64,000 nucleotides of DNA from Acidimicrobiales bacterium (GTDB lineage: Bacteria; Actinomycetota; Acidimicrobiia; Acidimicrobiales; SHLQ01), in the NCBI GenBank assembly GCA_020629635.1, contig JAHDCX010000001.1, positions 201,043-265,042 of the forward strand. The letters run 5' to 3'. The first letter of the stretch is position 1. Every line of letters begins with the position of its first letter. Shown piece by piece: positions 7,658 to 15,976 of the stretch. Under the pieces are notes generated by a model, which did not search any database, was not told the DNA's origin, and was given only the letters and a program-made list of their open reading frames with translations. The position numbers and the translations under genes are program-made.

Positions 7658-8908
7658 TTGACGATCACCGTCGAAACCAGCACGCTCGGAAACGGCCTTC
7701 GGGTCGTTTCCGAGCGGGTGCCGGGCCTTCGGAGCAGCGCTGTCGGCGTTTGGTTCGGCGTCGGCGCACGCGACGAGCGTCCTGACCAGGCGGGTGCGTC
7801 ACACTTCCTCGAACACCTGCTGTTCAAGGGAACTCAGACCCGAACTGCCCGCGCCGTCGCTGAGGCGATCGATGGGGTCGGCGGCGACATGAACGCATTC
7901 ACGGCGCGCGAGTACACCGCGTTCTACACGCGAGTCCCGGCGGCAAGCCAGGCCATGGCCACGTCGCTGCTCTTCGACGTCATCGCCAATCCTGCGCTTC
8001 GATCCTCCGACGTCGACGCCGAGCGGCTCGTGATCGGCGAAGAGCTGGTCGCTGCCCTCGACACACCGGACGACCTGGTGCACATCAGCCTCTATGAAGC
8101 GTTGTTCGACGGTCATCCACTGGGGCGCGAAGTGCTTGGCGCGGAGTCGACGATTGCGTCGATGAACGCCACAGACATCGCGGCGTTTCACCGGCGCTGG
8201 TATCGGCCGGCGAACATGGTCGTGGCGGCCAGCGGCGCAATCGATCATGACGAGCTCATGGCCTCGGTGGACGAGGCCTTCGGCGCGCTCGAGCCCGGCG
8301 AGGTGCCCAAACGGACGGCGCCCGCAGCGCTCGACAAGGCCACTGTCGCCGGTGAGCTACCCGTCGAGCAGCTCCACGTCGCCCTCGGTTGGCGGGGTCT
8401 TCCGCATGACCACGACGATCGTTTCGCCTTTGCGATCGCCAACCAGATTCTTGGAGGGTCGCCCTCCTCACGCCTCTTTCAGGACATCCGCGAAGAACGT
8501 GCGCTGGCCTACACGGTGTTCTCCTCGACCTCGAGCTACGCGGATTCGGGGTCGGCAACTCTCTACGCCGCAACGTCGGCTGCGCGCTCGACAGAGCTGC
8601 TCGGCGCGCTCGACGAGGCGGTTCGACGCTTCGTCGACGATGGGGCGACCGCCCGGGAGGTCGACTTGGCTCGACGAGGCTTCGAAGGATCCGTTCTGCT
8701 CGGACTCGAGGACTCCGGCTCTCGCATGCATCGGCTCGGTTCGAACCTGCTTCTCCGCGATTCGGTCGGGGATATCGATCGGTGGCTCGAGCGTCTACGC
8801 GCCGTCACGGTGGACGAGGTCAACGAGGTGATTCGCACCGTGTGGGGAAGCGTGCCTGTGCGCTCGTTCGTCGGCTCGGGTCGCGCGCTCTACGATGCCG
8901 TCGCATGA
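7658..8908 (+). CDS. M16 family zinc peptidase (processing-peptidase-like)
   Basis: A 416-residue insulinase-fold metallopeptidase. The inverted zinc motif HFLEH has ligands H49 and H53 and catalytic E52; the third ligand is a glutamate in the IGEELVAALD stretch near residues 128-129. The C-terminal half has the R/Y motif (ERALAYTVFSS) of the family, and the length fits single-unit M16B peptidases. Start is TTG 7658, nine bases after the pnp stop, so it is probably co-transcribed with pnp, a neighbour pair common in actinobacteria. The natural substrate is unknown. No signal peptide is seen. Its TGA overlaps the dapB ATG. Confidence 0.9.
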   Translation: MTITVETSTLGNGLRVVSERVPGLRSSAVGVWFGVGARDERPDQAGASHFLEHLLFKGTQTRTARAVAEAIDGVGGDMNAFTAREYTAFYTRVPAASQAMATSLLFDVIANPALRSSDVDAERLVIGEELVAALDTPDDLVHISLYEALFDGHPLGREVLGAESTIASMNATDIAAFHRRWYRPANMVVAASGAIDHDELMASVDEAFGALEPGEVPKRTAPAALDKATVAGELPVEQLHVALGWRGLPHDHDDRFAFAIANQILGGSPSSRLFQDIREERALAYTVFSSTSSYADSGSATLYAATSAARSTELLGALDEAVRRFVDDGATAREVDLARRGFEGSVLLGLEDSGSRMHRLGSNLLLRDSVGDIDRWLERLRAVTVDEVNEVIRTVWGSVPVRSFVGSGRALYDAVA

Positions 8909-9687
8909 CTGAGCCATCAGCAGAGTCGATTCGGGTCGCCGTCGTCGGTGCGGGCGGACGCATGGGCGAAACGGTGTGTGGCGCCGTTTCCGCGGCGCCA
9001 GATCTGACGCTCGCAATGCGGGTCGACCCGTCGTTGCCGCCAGCGGACGATGTCGTCGATTCGATCACGGGACTCGACGCCGGGTCGATCGACGTCGTCG
9101 TCGACTTCACGGTGGTTGACGTCAGTCGCGGCGTGCTGGCGTGGTGCGGAGCGAACGGCGTGCATGCCGTCGTCGGTACCACCGGATTCACGGAGCAGGA
9201 TCTCGAAGAGGTTCGAGCAGCGTTCACGTCGTCCAATGCGCTGATCGCGCCGAACTTCGCGATTGGTGCGGTCATGATGATGAGAATGGCCGAACTGGCC
9301 GCCGCCCACTTCGACACGGCCGAAGTGATCGAGTTCCACCACAACAACAAACGCGATGCGCCATCGGGGACTGCGATGATGACGGTCCAACGAATCGCCC
9401 AGGCACGAGCATCGGCGGCGAGCGGGTTTGCACCGGATCCGACCGAACACGTCGTTATCGACGGCGCACGTGGGGGCGCCGTGGATGGCGTCGGCGTCCA
9501 CTCGGTACGAATGGCGGGGATGGTGGCCCACCAGGAGGTCATCTTCGGAACGACCGGCGAGACGCTGACGATTCGTCACGACTCGATCGACCGCAGCTCG
9601 TTCATGTCTGGGGTCGTTCTCGCGGTGCGTCAGATCGCGGCGAGGCCCGGGCTCACGCTCGGGCTCGACGCGCTGTTGTTCGACTGA
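8905..9687 (+). CDS. dapB: 4-hydroxy-tetrahydrodipicolinate reductase
   Basis: Second committed step of lysine/diaminopimelate synthesis: reduces 4-hydroxy-tetrahydrodipicolinate using NAD(P)H. 260 residues, started at ATG 8905, which overlaps the preceding TGA (ATGA). The dinucleotide motif VAVVGAGGRMGETV is at the N-terminus, and the catalytic and substrate-binding loop EFHHNNKRDAPSGTA includes H145/H146 and K149. GTTGFTEQDL and FGTTGETLTIRHDS are further conserved blocks. dapA (13293) and dapD (25628) are elsewhere in this window, so the pathway is dispersed rather than one operon. Confidence 0.96.
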   Translation: MTEPSAESIRVAVVGAGGRMGETVCGAVSAAPDLTLAMRVDPSLPPADDVVDSITGLDAGSIDVVVDFTVVDVSRGVLAWCGANGVHAVVGTTGFTEQDLEEVRAAFTSSNALIAPNFAIGAVMMMRMAELAAAHFDTAEVIEFHHNNKRDAPSGTAMMTVQRIAQARASAASGFAPDPTEHVVIDGARGGAVDGVGVHSVRMAGMVAHQEVIFGTTGETLTIRHDSIDRSSFMSGVVLAVRQIAARPGLTLGLDALLFD

Positions 9688-9704
9688 GGGCCGGCGGCGT
9701 CGCC

Positions 9705-11636
9705 TCAGGCGGCCTGGGCGCGCCCGATCGGCGAAAGCAGCGACGCGAGATCCTGCGCCGGCATGGGTCGGTGGAAGCGGTATCCCTGCGCGAGGACTCC
9801 ACCCATCTTGTGAATCTCCAGCGCTTGAGTCGTCGTTTCGATGCCTTCGATGATGACGTCGCGTTCGAGCGCGAGACACAGCTCGATCAGTGAACGAGTC
9901 ATCGCAGCCGTGACCGGGTCGGTGACGACGTCGGAGACGAATGAGCGATCGACTTTGACCACGTCGATCGGCAGTTCGCGGAGGTGCGACAGCGACGAGA
10001 AACCGGTTCCGAAGTCATCGAGTGCGATCCGGATACCCGAGGCCCGAAGCTGTGCGAGCACGTCGACGACGGACGAGTCCGTCCGAAGCACGACAGATTC
10101 GGTGATCTCGACGAGCACGTTGGCTGGATTCACCCCGGCCTCAGCGACGGCGTCGATGAGTGAGTTGGCAAAGTGTCCGCGGGCGATCTCCCGAGCCGTG
10201 AAGTTGAGCGAGATCACGAAGTTGCCGTGTGCCGCCGCCATCTCCGCGGCAAACGCCAGCGCATCCCGAGTGACACCTTCGCCGATGCGATGGAGGAGTC
10301 CTGTTTCTTCTGCGACGTCGATGAACTCTCCGGGTGAGGCGAGTGAGCCGTCGGCCCGCCGCCACCGCACGAGCGCCTCCGCACCAATCACATCCGTCGA
10401 CGGCAGACGGACGATTGGTTGATAGCGGACCTCGAAGCGGTTTTCGTCGAGCGCAGTGCGGATGCCTGCTTCGACGTTGAAGCGGCGGGCAACGGCTTCG
10501 CGCAGAGTCGAATCGAAGACGACCCACCGATTTCGGTCCTTCTTGGCTTCGTATGCAGCGGTGTCCGCGTGCGTCAAGAGCTCGTCTGCCGTCGGATCGT
10601 CGGCGGTTGCCGCAATCCCGATGCTGACGCCGACGTGCAACCACCGTCCGTCGACGACGAAAGGGACCCGCAAGGCATCGATGATGGCGTCGGCGGCGGC
10701 GATCCCGGTGTCGACGTTGGCGTCGTCGAACACGACGACGAATTCGTCGCCGCCGAGACGGCCGAACAGTGCCGCAGTGACTGCGTCGAGGTTGGCGATT
10801 CGTTCGGCGATTGCCGAGAGCAGCGCGTCACCGCTGCCGTGGCCGAGGCTGTCGTTGACGACCTTGAAGTGGTCGAGGTCGCAGAACAGGACGACGGGAG
10901 CGGCGCCACGATCGAGTGAGTCCTGCAGATGGCCGAGCAGTGCGGCTCGATTCGGAAGACCGGTGAGCATGTCGTGGTAGGCCCGGTGTTCGAGCTCGTT
11001 GCGAAGTCGCGCCTCTTCGGTGATGTCTCGGCCGATTCCGAAGCATCGGCCGACCGTCCCATCGAAGTGCAACGCCCAGCGGACCAGCCGGTATTCGCCG
11101 CGCTTGGTCCGCATCCAGAACGTGGGTTCGGCGCGGCCATGATCGCGGAGGTCCTGCTCGACTGTCGCCCGAGTCTCCTGGTCATCGGGCGGGAGCAGCG
11201 TCCACGAGTCGAGGCCAAAAACCTCGTCGTGGTTGTAGCCGAGCATCTGCTCCCACGCGGAGTTGCTCTCCACGATGCGGCCCCACTGGTCGTAGACGAC
11301 AAAGAGCGAGTCGCCGGTGGAGAAGAAGCGTCGCACCAGGTGGTCGCCGGTGTCTTCTCGCTCGCCGGTGGCCAGTCGAACCGACCCGTCGGTCCGCAGC
11401 CGACGCACTCGCCATCGAGACACGCCGTCGTGGCCCACGGCAAGGCCCGGACTGGCGTCGTCGACCTCGCGGCCGACGAGTCGCTCGCCTGGGGTCGCCT
11501 CGAGCCACCGGTTGGCGTCGAGGAGCACGCCGTCTCCGTCGACGAGGGCTGCCGGGATGGGAAGCGAGGACAACATGGCGCGCCAGTGCGTCAGGTCGTC
11601 GTGGGCCACCTCGGTCATGGGTTTTGCTTCGGCCAC
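9705..11636 (-). CDS. PAS-GGDEF-EAL cyclic-di-GMP signalling protein
   Basis: A 643-residue protein with an N-terminal PAS-like region (about 20-100), a second PAS domain (about 108-205, ending FGIGRDITEEARLR), a GGDEF diguanylate cyclase domain with intact RLGGDEF at residues 295-299, and an EAL phosphodiesterase domain with EAL at 420-422. EAL metal and catalytic motifs are present: SLNFTARE, EITES, LDDFGTG, VDRSF and IEGIET. Both activities are therefore possible. No RxxD inhibitory site is seen at the expected place before GGDEF. No membrane segments, so it is probably a cytosolic sensor of a ligand bound by PAS. Start GTG 11636 is used; an in-frame ATG lies at 11618. Confidence 0.93.
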   Translation of the reverse strand: MAEAKPMTEVAHDDLTHWRAMLSSLPIPAALVDGDGVLLDANRWLEATPGERLVGREVDDASPGLAVGHDGVSRWRVRRLRTDGSVRLATGEREDTGDHLVRRFFSTGDSLFVVYDQWGRIVESNSAWEQMLGYNHDEVFGLDSWTLLPPDDQETRATVEQDLRDHGRAEPTFWMRTKRGEYRLVRWALHFDGTVGRCFGIGRDITEEARLRNELEHRAYHDMLTGLPNRAALLGHLQDSLDRGAAPVVLFCDLDHFKVVNDSLGHGSGDALLSAIAERIANLDAVTAALFGRLGGDEFVVVFDDANVDTGIAAADAIIDALRVPFVVDGRWLHVGVSIGIAATADDPTADELLTHADTAAYEAKKDRNRWVVFDSTLREAVARRFNVEAGIRTALDENRFEVRYQPIVRLPSTDVIGAEALVRWRRADGSLASPGEFIDVAEETGLLHRIGEGVTRDALAFAAEMAAAHGNFVISLNFTAREIARGHFANSLIDAVAEAGVNPANVLVEITESVVLRTDSSVVDVLAQLRASGIRIALDDFGTGFSSLSHLRELPIDVVKVDRSFVSDVVTDPVTAAMTRSLIELCLALERDVIIEGIETTTQALEIHKMGGVLAQGYRFHRPMPAQDLASLLSPIGRAQAA

Positions 11637-11678
11637 TCTTCATCGATCGTTGAGCATCCGCATGACCTGTGTGGGTGA

Positions 11679-11891
11679 TCAATTCCCCCAGTGGAGTTCG
11701 AGGGCGAGTTCTTCGGATCCATCCTCGGCCTCGTGCTCGATGATCAACTCGGCGTCGGCGGGCACGGTGAAACGGGCGTTCGCGACCTGAATTCGAAAGC
11801 TCTCGCCAGCCTCGAGGGCGTCGGCGAGCCGCCGGAGCGTTTCGACGAACTGGGTGGTTGCGACGTTTTTCTCGACATCACGGTCGGCCAT
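11679..11891 (-). CDS. amphi-Trp domain protein
   Basis: A 70-residue acidic protein started at ATG 11891 (MADRDVEKNVATTQF). The pattern, a helix rich in LRRLADALEAGE followed by alternating beta strands and ending ELALELHWGN with a tryptophan, matches the small amphi-Trp domain family (named for its amphipathic strands and C-terminal Trp), whose function is unknown. A longer frame upstream to 11993 crosses the promoter of the divergent gene and is not favoured. It lies 42 bases upstream of the PAS-GGDEF-EAL gene on the same strand and could be co-transcribed with it. Confidence 0.75.
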   Translation of the reverse strand: MADRDVEKNVATTQFVETLRRLADALEAGESFRIQVANARFTVPADAELIIEHEAEDGSEELALELHWGN

Positions 11892-11970
11892 CAGGGGGCT
11901 CCTCACTGGGTGCGACTTGAATGCTCGATGCGGCTGCGACCCTAGCCCGTGTCGGGGTACCGTGGCATCT

Positions 11971-12492
11971 GTGGCGACCCTTGATGCACCCACGCTCTCT
12001 GCGCCAGATGATGGACTGTCCGTGCGCTCGCTCGCGCCATCTGACCTCGATTGGATGCTGTCGTTGCTGGGTCGAACCTGCGGACGTCACCGGTCGAGCC
12101 GCAGCGAGTACATCGACGTCGCACCGCTGCCGGGGCTCGTGGCGACATCGTTGGGCCAGCCTGTCGGCCTCTGTCTCGTCCGTACCTGTACCGAGTCGCT
12201 CGAGATCGCTGCCCTGACCGCCGAGCCTGAGGTCGAGTTGGACCGCTGTTGGCAGGTCCTGTGTGATGCCGTCGTTGCGCAGGCGAATGCCGGGACACGC
12301 CGGATCTTCACTGTGCTCACAAACACCGAGCAGGCGGCGGCTGCGTCGGCACAACGCGCCGGTCTGCGTCTCGTGGCCGCCCGGCCAGGTGCGCTCGAGA
12401 TTGCTCGCCGGGTACGTCCTGACGTGACAACCCAGCAGACCGTGAACGGCCTGCTCGTACGCGATGAGCTGGAGTTCGAACGGCTTCTGTGA
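11971..12492 (+). CDS. GNAT-like acetyltransferase domain protein
   Basis: A 173-residue protein with a GNAT-like layout: LSVRSLAPSDLDWMLSLL at the start, a central strand LVATSLGQPVGLCLVR, an EIAALTAEPE strand, and a helix with AAAASAQRAGLRLVAARPG near the C-terminus resembling motif B. The canonical Q/RxxGxG/A acetyl-CoA loop is not obvious, so catalytic activity is uncertain. GTG 11971 is chosen because a TACCGT -10-like box (11958-11963) ends seven bases upstream, which suggests a leaderless mRNA. The stop overlaps the next start (TGATG), so it is coupled to the SURF1 gene. Confidence 0.65.
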   Translation: MATLDAPTLSAPDDGLSVRSLAPSDLDWMLSLLGRTCGRHRSSRSEYIDVAPLPGLVATSLGQPVGLCLVRTCTESLEIAALTAEPEVELDRCWQVLCDAVVAQANAGTRRIFTVLTNTEQAAAASAQRAGLRLVAARPGALEIARRVRPDVTTQQTVNGLLVRDELEFERLL

Positions 12493-13265
12493 TGTCGCCC
12501 CTCACCGGACCGAACTTCCGGTCGCCGCGATGGATGGTGTCGCACGCGTTCGTGCTTCTGCTGCTTGTTGCGTTCGTCGCGGCGGGGTTCTGGCAGCTCG
12601 ATCGCCTCGATGAGCGTCGGGACCAGAATGCGGCCATCCGTGCACGAATCGATGGAGTGCCCGTCGCGATCGATGCGCTGACCGACATCGACGCAGGGGC
12701 GCTCGAGTATCGGCCAGTGGTCGCCTCGGGACGGTTCAGCGATCGGGAGCTGCTGGTCTCGAACCGAGCAAACGACGGCGTGCCTGGCTTCTGGGCCTGG
12801 ACGGTGTTCGTTCTCGACGACGGCACCGAGACGATCGTCAATCGTGGATTCGTCCGTCGGACGATGGTGATCGGAGACGGCGCCGACGCCTCCACATGGG
12901 CGCCACCACGCGGACGCATGACAATTGCCGGCGTTCTTCGGGTTGGTGATCTCGAGGGACGGGTGTCGGCGTCCGAGACCGAGATCTCGCGCCCGGACGC
13001 ATCGGTCGCCGTCGCGGTGCTGGGCGTCACGCCGATTCTTGACCCCGAGATCTACGTCGAACTCGACGCCGCCGAGCCACCATTGCCAGCCGGCGGACCA
13101 GAGTTGATTCCGCCGCCTGAGCTCAGCGAAGGGCCCCATCTCAGTTATGCGTTCCAATGGTTCACCTTCACCCTCATCGGGCTGATCGGTTACCCACTCG
13201 CGCTGCGGCGGATACGTCGCGGCGATGCCTCGCGCGGGGACGTACCGGCAGGGGTGCCCGTGTAG
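12492..13265 (+). CDS. SURF1 family cytochrome oxidase assembly protein
   Basis: A 257-residue membrane protein with the SURF1 layout: one transmembrane segment near residues 16-34 followed by FWQLDRLDERRDQN, a large extracytoplasmic domain containing RGFVRR, and a second transmembrane segment preceded by GPHLSYAFQWFTFTLIGLIGYPLAL. SURF1 proteins help insert haem a into cytochrome c oxidase. Start ATG 12492 overlaps the preceding TGA. No cox genes are in the window, so the partner oxidase is encoded elsewhere. Confidence in family is high; confidence in the exact substrate is lower. Confidence 0.9.
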   Translation: MSPLTGPNFRSPRWMVSHAFVLLLLVAFVAAGFWQLDRLDERRDQNAAIRARIDGVPVAIDALTDIDAGALEYRPVVASGRFSDRELLVSNRANDGVPGFWAWTVFVLDDGTETIVNRGFVRRTMVIGDGADASTWAPPRGRMTIAGVLRVGDLEGRVSASETEISRPDASVAVAVLGVTPILDPEIYVELDAAEPPLPAGGPELIPPPELSEGPHLSYAFQWFTFTLIGLIGYPLALRRIRRGDASRGDVPAGVPV

Positions 13266-13292
13266 CCTCTGCGGATCGAGAGGAGAACCCCC

Positions 13293-14186
13293 ATGCCCCG
13301 CTTCGGACAGGTCCTGACGGCGATGATCTCGCCGTTCGACGGCGACGATGCCCTCGATCTCGACGGCGCCCAGACACTCGCCAAGTGGCTTGTCGAGAAT
13401 GGCAACGACGGTCTGGTCATTGCCGGGACGACCGGCGAGAGCGCCACCCTCACCCACGACGAGCAGATCGATCTGATCGCTGCAGTGGTGGAGGCCGTTG
13501 ATGTCCCCGTGATCGCCGGGACGGGGAGCAACGACACCCGTGCCGCCGTCGAACTCACCGAACGAGCATCCGCGGTGGGTGCCACCGGAATTCTGTCGGT
13601 CACGCCGTACTACAACCGGCCGTCCCAAGAGGGACTTGCGCAGCACTTCGCTGCGGTGGCCGCCGCCACCGATCTCCCGGTGATGTTGTACGACATTCCG
13701 GCTCGTTGCGGACGCAAGATCGAGACGTCGACGCTGCTCCGCCTCGCCGAGATCGACAACGTCGTCGCGCTCAAGGATGCCGCGGGGAACCCCGCCGAGA
13801 CGGCGTCGTTCATCGCCGCGGTCGGAGACGGGTTCGATGTCTACAGCGGAGACGATGCGCTCACGTTGCCGCTCCTCGCCGTCGGTGCGGTTGGTGTCGT
13901 CGGTGTGGCCACCCACTGGTGTGGAGTCGAGACCCGCGAGATGGTGCGTGCGTTCGCTGAGGGTGACGTGAGAGCCGCAACGGCCATGAACCAACGCCTT
14001 CTCGCCTCTTGGAGCTTCGAGACCGGCGACGACAAGCCGAACCCGATTCCCTCGAAAGCCATGCTCCGTGTCCTCGGTCTACCCGGTGGGGCCTGTCGAC
14101 TCCCGATGGGACCCGAGCCGGACTTCGTCGAGCCGCTCGCTCGCGACGTGCTGGCGGGCCTCGGCCGCGACGGATTCGAGCGCTGA
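13293..14186 (+). CDS. dapA: 4-hydroxy-tetrahydrodipicolinate synthase
   Basis: Condenses pyruvate and aspartate semialdehyde, the entry to lysine/diaminopimelate synthesis. 297 residues, a TIM barrel. The Schiff-base lysine is K161 in VALKDAAGN, Y133 lies in LYDIPARCG, and the TTGES loop is at about residues 45-49; these positions match the family numbering closely. An AGGAG ribosome binding site precedes ATG 13293. It starts 27 bases after SURF1 and the RNase J gene follows after three bases; the dapA-rnj pair is a conserved actinobacterial neighbourhood. Confidence 0.97.
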   Translation: MPRFGQVLTAMISPFDGDDALDLDGAQTLAKWLVENGNDGLVIAGTTGESATLTHDEQIDLIAAVVEAVDVPVIAGTGSNDTRAAVELTERASAVGATGILSVTPYYNRPSQEGLAQHFAAVAAATDLPVMLYDIPARCGRKIETSTLLRLAEIDNVVALKDAAGNPAETASFIAAVGDGFDVYSGDDALTLPLLAVGAVGVVGVATHWCGVETREMVRAFAEGDVRAATAMNQRLLASWSFETGDDKPNPIPSKAMLRVLGLPGGACRLPMGPEPDFVEPLARDVLAGLGRDGFER

Positions 14187-14189
14187 CCG

Positions 14190-15866
14190 GTGGCCGAACC
14201 TGTACGCATCACCTTCCTCGGTGGCTTGGGAGACATTGGACGCAACTGCGCCGTGCTCGAGACCGATGAACGCATGGTCATCCTCGATTGCGGCCAGATG
14301 TTCGGCGACGAGACCCAGCCCGGGGTCGAATCGATCCTCCCGGACTTCTCGTTTCTCGCCGAGAACGCGCATCGCATCGAGGGATGCATCGTCACCCATG
14401 CGCACGAGGATCACATCGGCGGGCTCGCGTGGCTGCTCGCCGAAGTTCCCGAACTGCACCTCGATTTCTATGGGACGCCATTCACGCTCGGGCTCGTGCG
14501 CCACAAATTGGGTGAGCGAAATCTGCAGTCCCGTGCGACGCTGCACACGATCGACGATGGCGACACACGAAAGATCGGGCCCTTCGACTGTGAGTTCCTT
14601 CCGGTCACCCACTCGACCCCATCTGGCCTGATCACGGCGTTCTCGACCCCGCAGGGCATCATCTTGCACTCGAGCGACTTCAAGCTCGACCACACGCCCG
14701 TCGACGGACGCATCACCGACCTCACCCGCATTGGCGCCTTGGCGAACAACCCGGGGATTCGTCTGCTGCTGGCGGACTCGACGAATGCAAGCTCTCCCGG
14801 ACAGTCGTCGTCAGAGTCAGAGGTCGGCGTGGTGCTGCGTCGGGTCTTCCACGAACATCGTGACCAGCGGATCATCGTGGGCGCCTTCGCAAGCCACATT
14901 CACCGGGTTCAACAGATCGCCGACGCTGCGCTCGAGCAGGACCGCACCGTGGTCACGCTCGGTCGGTCGATGAAACGCAACGTTGCGCTGGCCCGAGATC
15001 TCGGACTGCTGTCGATTCCGGACTCCCACATCGTGGACATCGCCGATGCGGACGAGCTCGACCCCGTCAAAACCTGCATCATCTCGACCGGCAGCCAGGG
15101 CGAGTTCCGTTCTGCGCTGACGCTCATGGCCGAGGCGGACAGTCGCTGGGTGACGATTGGCCCTCGCGACACGGTGGTTTTTTCGTCGCACCCGATCCCC
15201 GGCAACGAAGCTGCCGTGGCGCGGGTGCGTTCGGGGTTGGCGCGCCAGGGTGCCACGATCGTGCACTCGGGTCAGGTCGACATCCACACGACGGGCCATG
15301 GCAAAGAGGGCGAGCTGATGACCTTGCACGCCGTTGCCCAACCCGACCTGTTCATCCCCGTTCATGGCGAATACGAGCATCTGGTGGCACATGCCGCGCT
15401 CGCTCGTCGACTCGGCATGGACGAGAACCACGTGCTGCTCGCGCTCGATGGCGATCAGATCCTGTTGACCGATGACGGGATGAGCAAAGACGGCCAGGTC
15501 TCGGGGGAGTACATCTATCGCGATGGTCGAGGTGCTCGCCTCGACGAGCGCACGCTCGACGAGCGGCGCCTGATGGGCCGAGCCGGTTTCGTGGCGGTCA
15601 TTGCCGAAGTCGATCTCGGTCGTCGAGAGATCGTGTTCGGTCCGGTGGTCGAGAGTCGAGGCTGGGCTGCAACCGATCGTGGGGATCTCCAGCGTGCTGC
15701 GGAGGACCGGGCTCGAGAGGCGCTGGTCCGGGTACTTGCTGAGCGAGGGGACCTTCGTGACCTCGAGCGGGCGGCTCGCCGAGCGGTCGGTGGATTCGTC
15801 AGCGAGGCGACGGCACGACGTCCCGTGATCGTGCCGATCATTCGCTCGATGCCGCTCGACGACTGA
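14190..15866 (+). CDS. rnj: Ribonuclease J
   Basis: A 558-residue metallo-beta-lactamase/beta-CASP RNase with endo- and 5'-3' exonuclease activity in RNA maturation and decay. The zinc motif HAHEDH supplies H70, H72, D74 and H75. LGGLGDIGRNC at the N-terminus and STGSQGE and HTTGHGKEGEL in the beta-CASP part are characteristic. Start is GTG 14190, three bases after the dapA stop. Length is normal. GC-rich hairpins follow the stop (15875-15921). Confidence 0.97.
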   Translation: MAEPVRITFLGGLGDIGRNCAVLETDERMVILDCGQMFGDETQPGVESILPDFSFLAENAHRIEGCIVTHAHEDHIGGLAWLLAEVPELHLDFYGTPFTLGLVRHKLGERNLQSRATLHTIDDGDTRKIGPFDCEFLPVTHSTPSGLITAFSTPQGIILHSSDFKLDHTPVDGRITDLTRIGALANNPGIRLLLADSTNASSPGQSSSESEVGVVLRRVFHEHRDQRIIVGAFASHIHRVQQIADAALEQDRTVVTLGRSMKRNVALARDLGLLSIPDSHIVDIADADELDPVKTCIISTGSQGEFRSALTLMAEADSRWVTIGPRDTVVFSSHPIPGNEAAVARVRSGLARQGATIVHSGQVDIHTTGHGKEGELMTLHAVAQPDLFIPVHGEYEHLVAHAALARRLGMDENHVLLALDGDQILLTDDGMSKDGQVSGEYIYRDGRGARLDERTLDERRLMGRAGFVAVIAEVDLGRREIVFGPVVESRGWAATDRGDLQRAAEDRAREALVRVLAERGDLRDLERAARRAVGGFVSEATARRPVIVPIIRSMPLDD

Positions 15867-15874
15867 GAACGCAT

Positions 15875-15921
15875 CCCCGCTCGGGGGCGATTCTGCGCGC
15901 CCGTAGCGCGCTCGAACGCGC
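15875..15921 (+). terminator. GC-rich hairpins after RNase J
   Basis: CCCC/GGGG around a four-base loop at 15875-15886, and GCGCG/CGCGC around a six-base loop at 15906-15921, lie in the 110-base gap between the RNase J gene and ftsK. There is no T-run, so termination efficiency is doubtful. The rest of the gap should contain the ftsK promoter (TAGGGT at 15962-15967). Confidence 0.4.
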
Positions 15922-15976
15922 GCACCGCGCGAATCTCGCAACATCAGCCACACGGGTCAACTAGGGTGACGAGACT

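Noticed and set aside
12087-13994. 635-residue reverse-strand frame over the GNAT, SURF1 and dapA genes
   Set aside because: Covers three genes with clear motifs on the other strand and has no family-like sequence.
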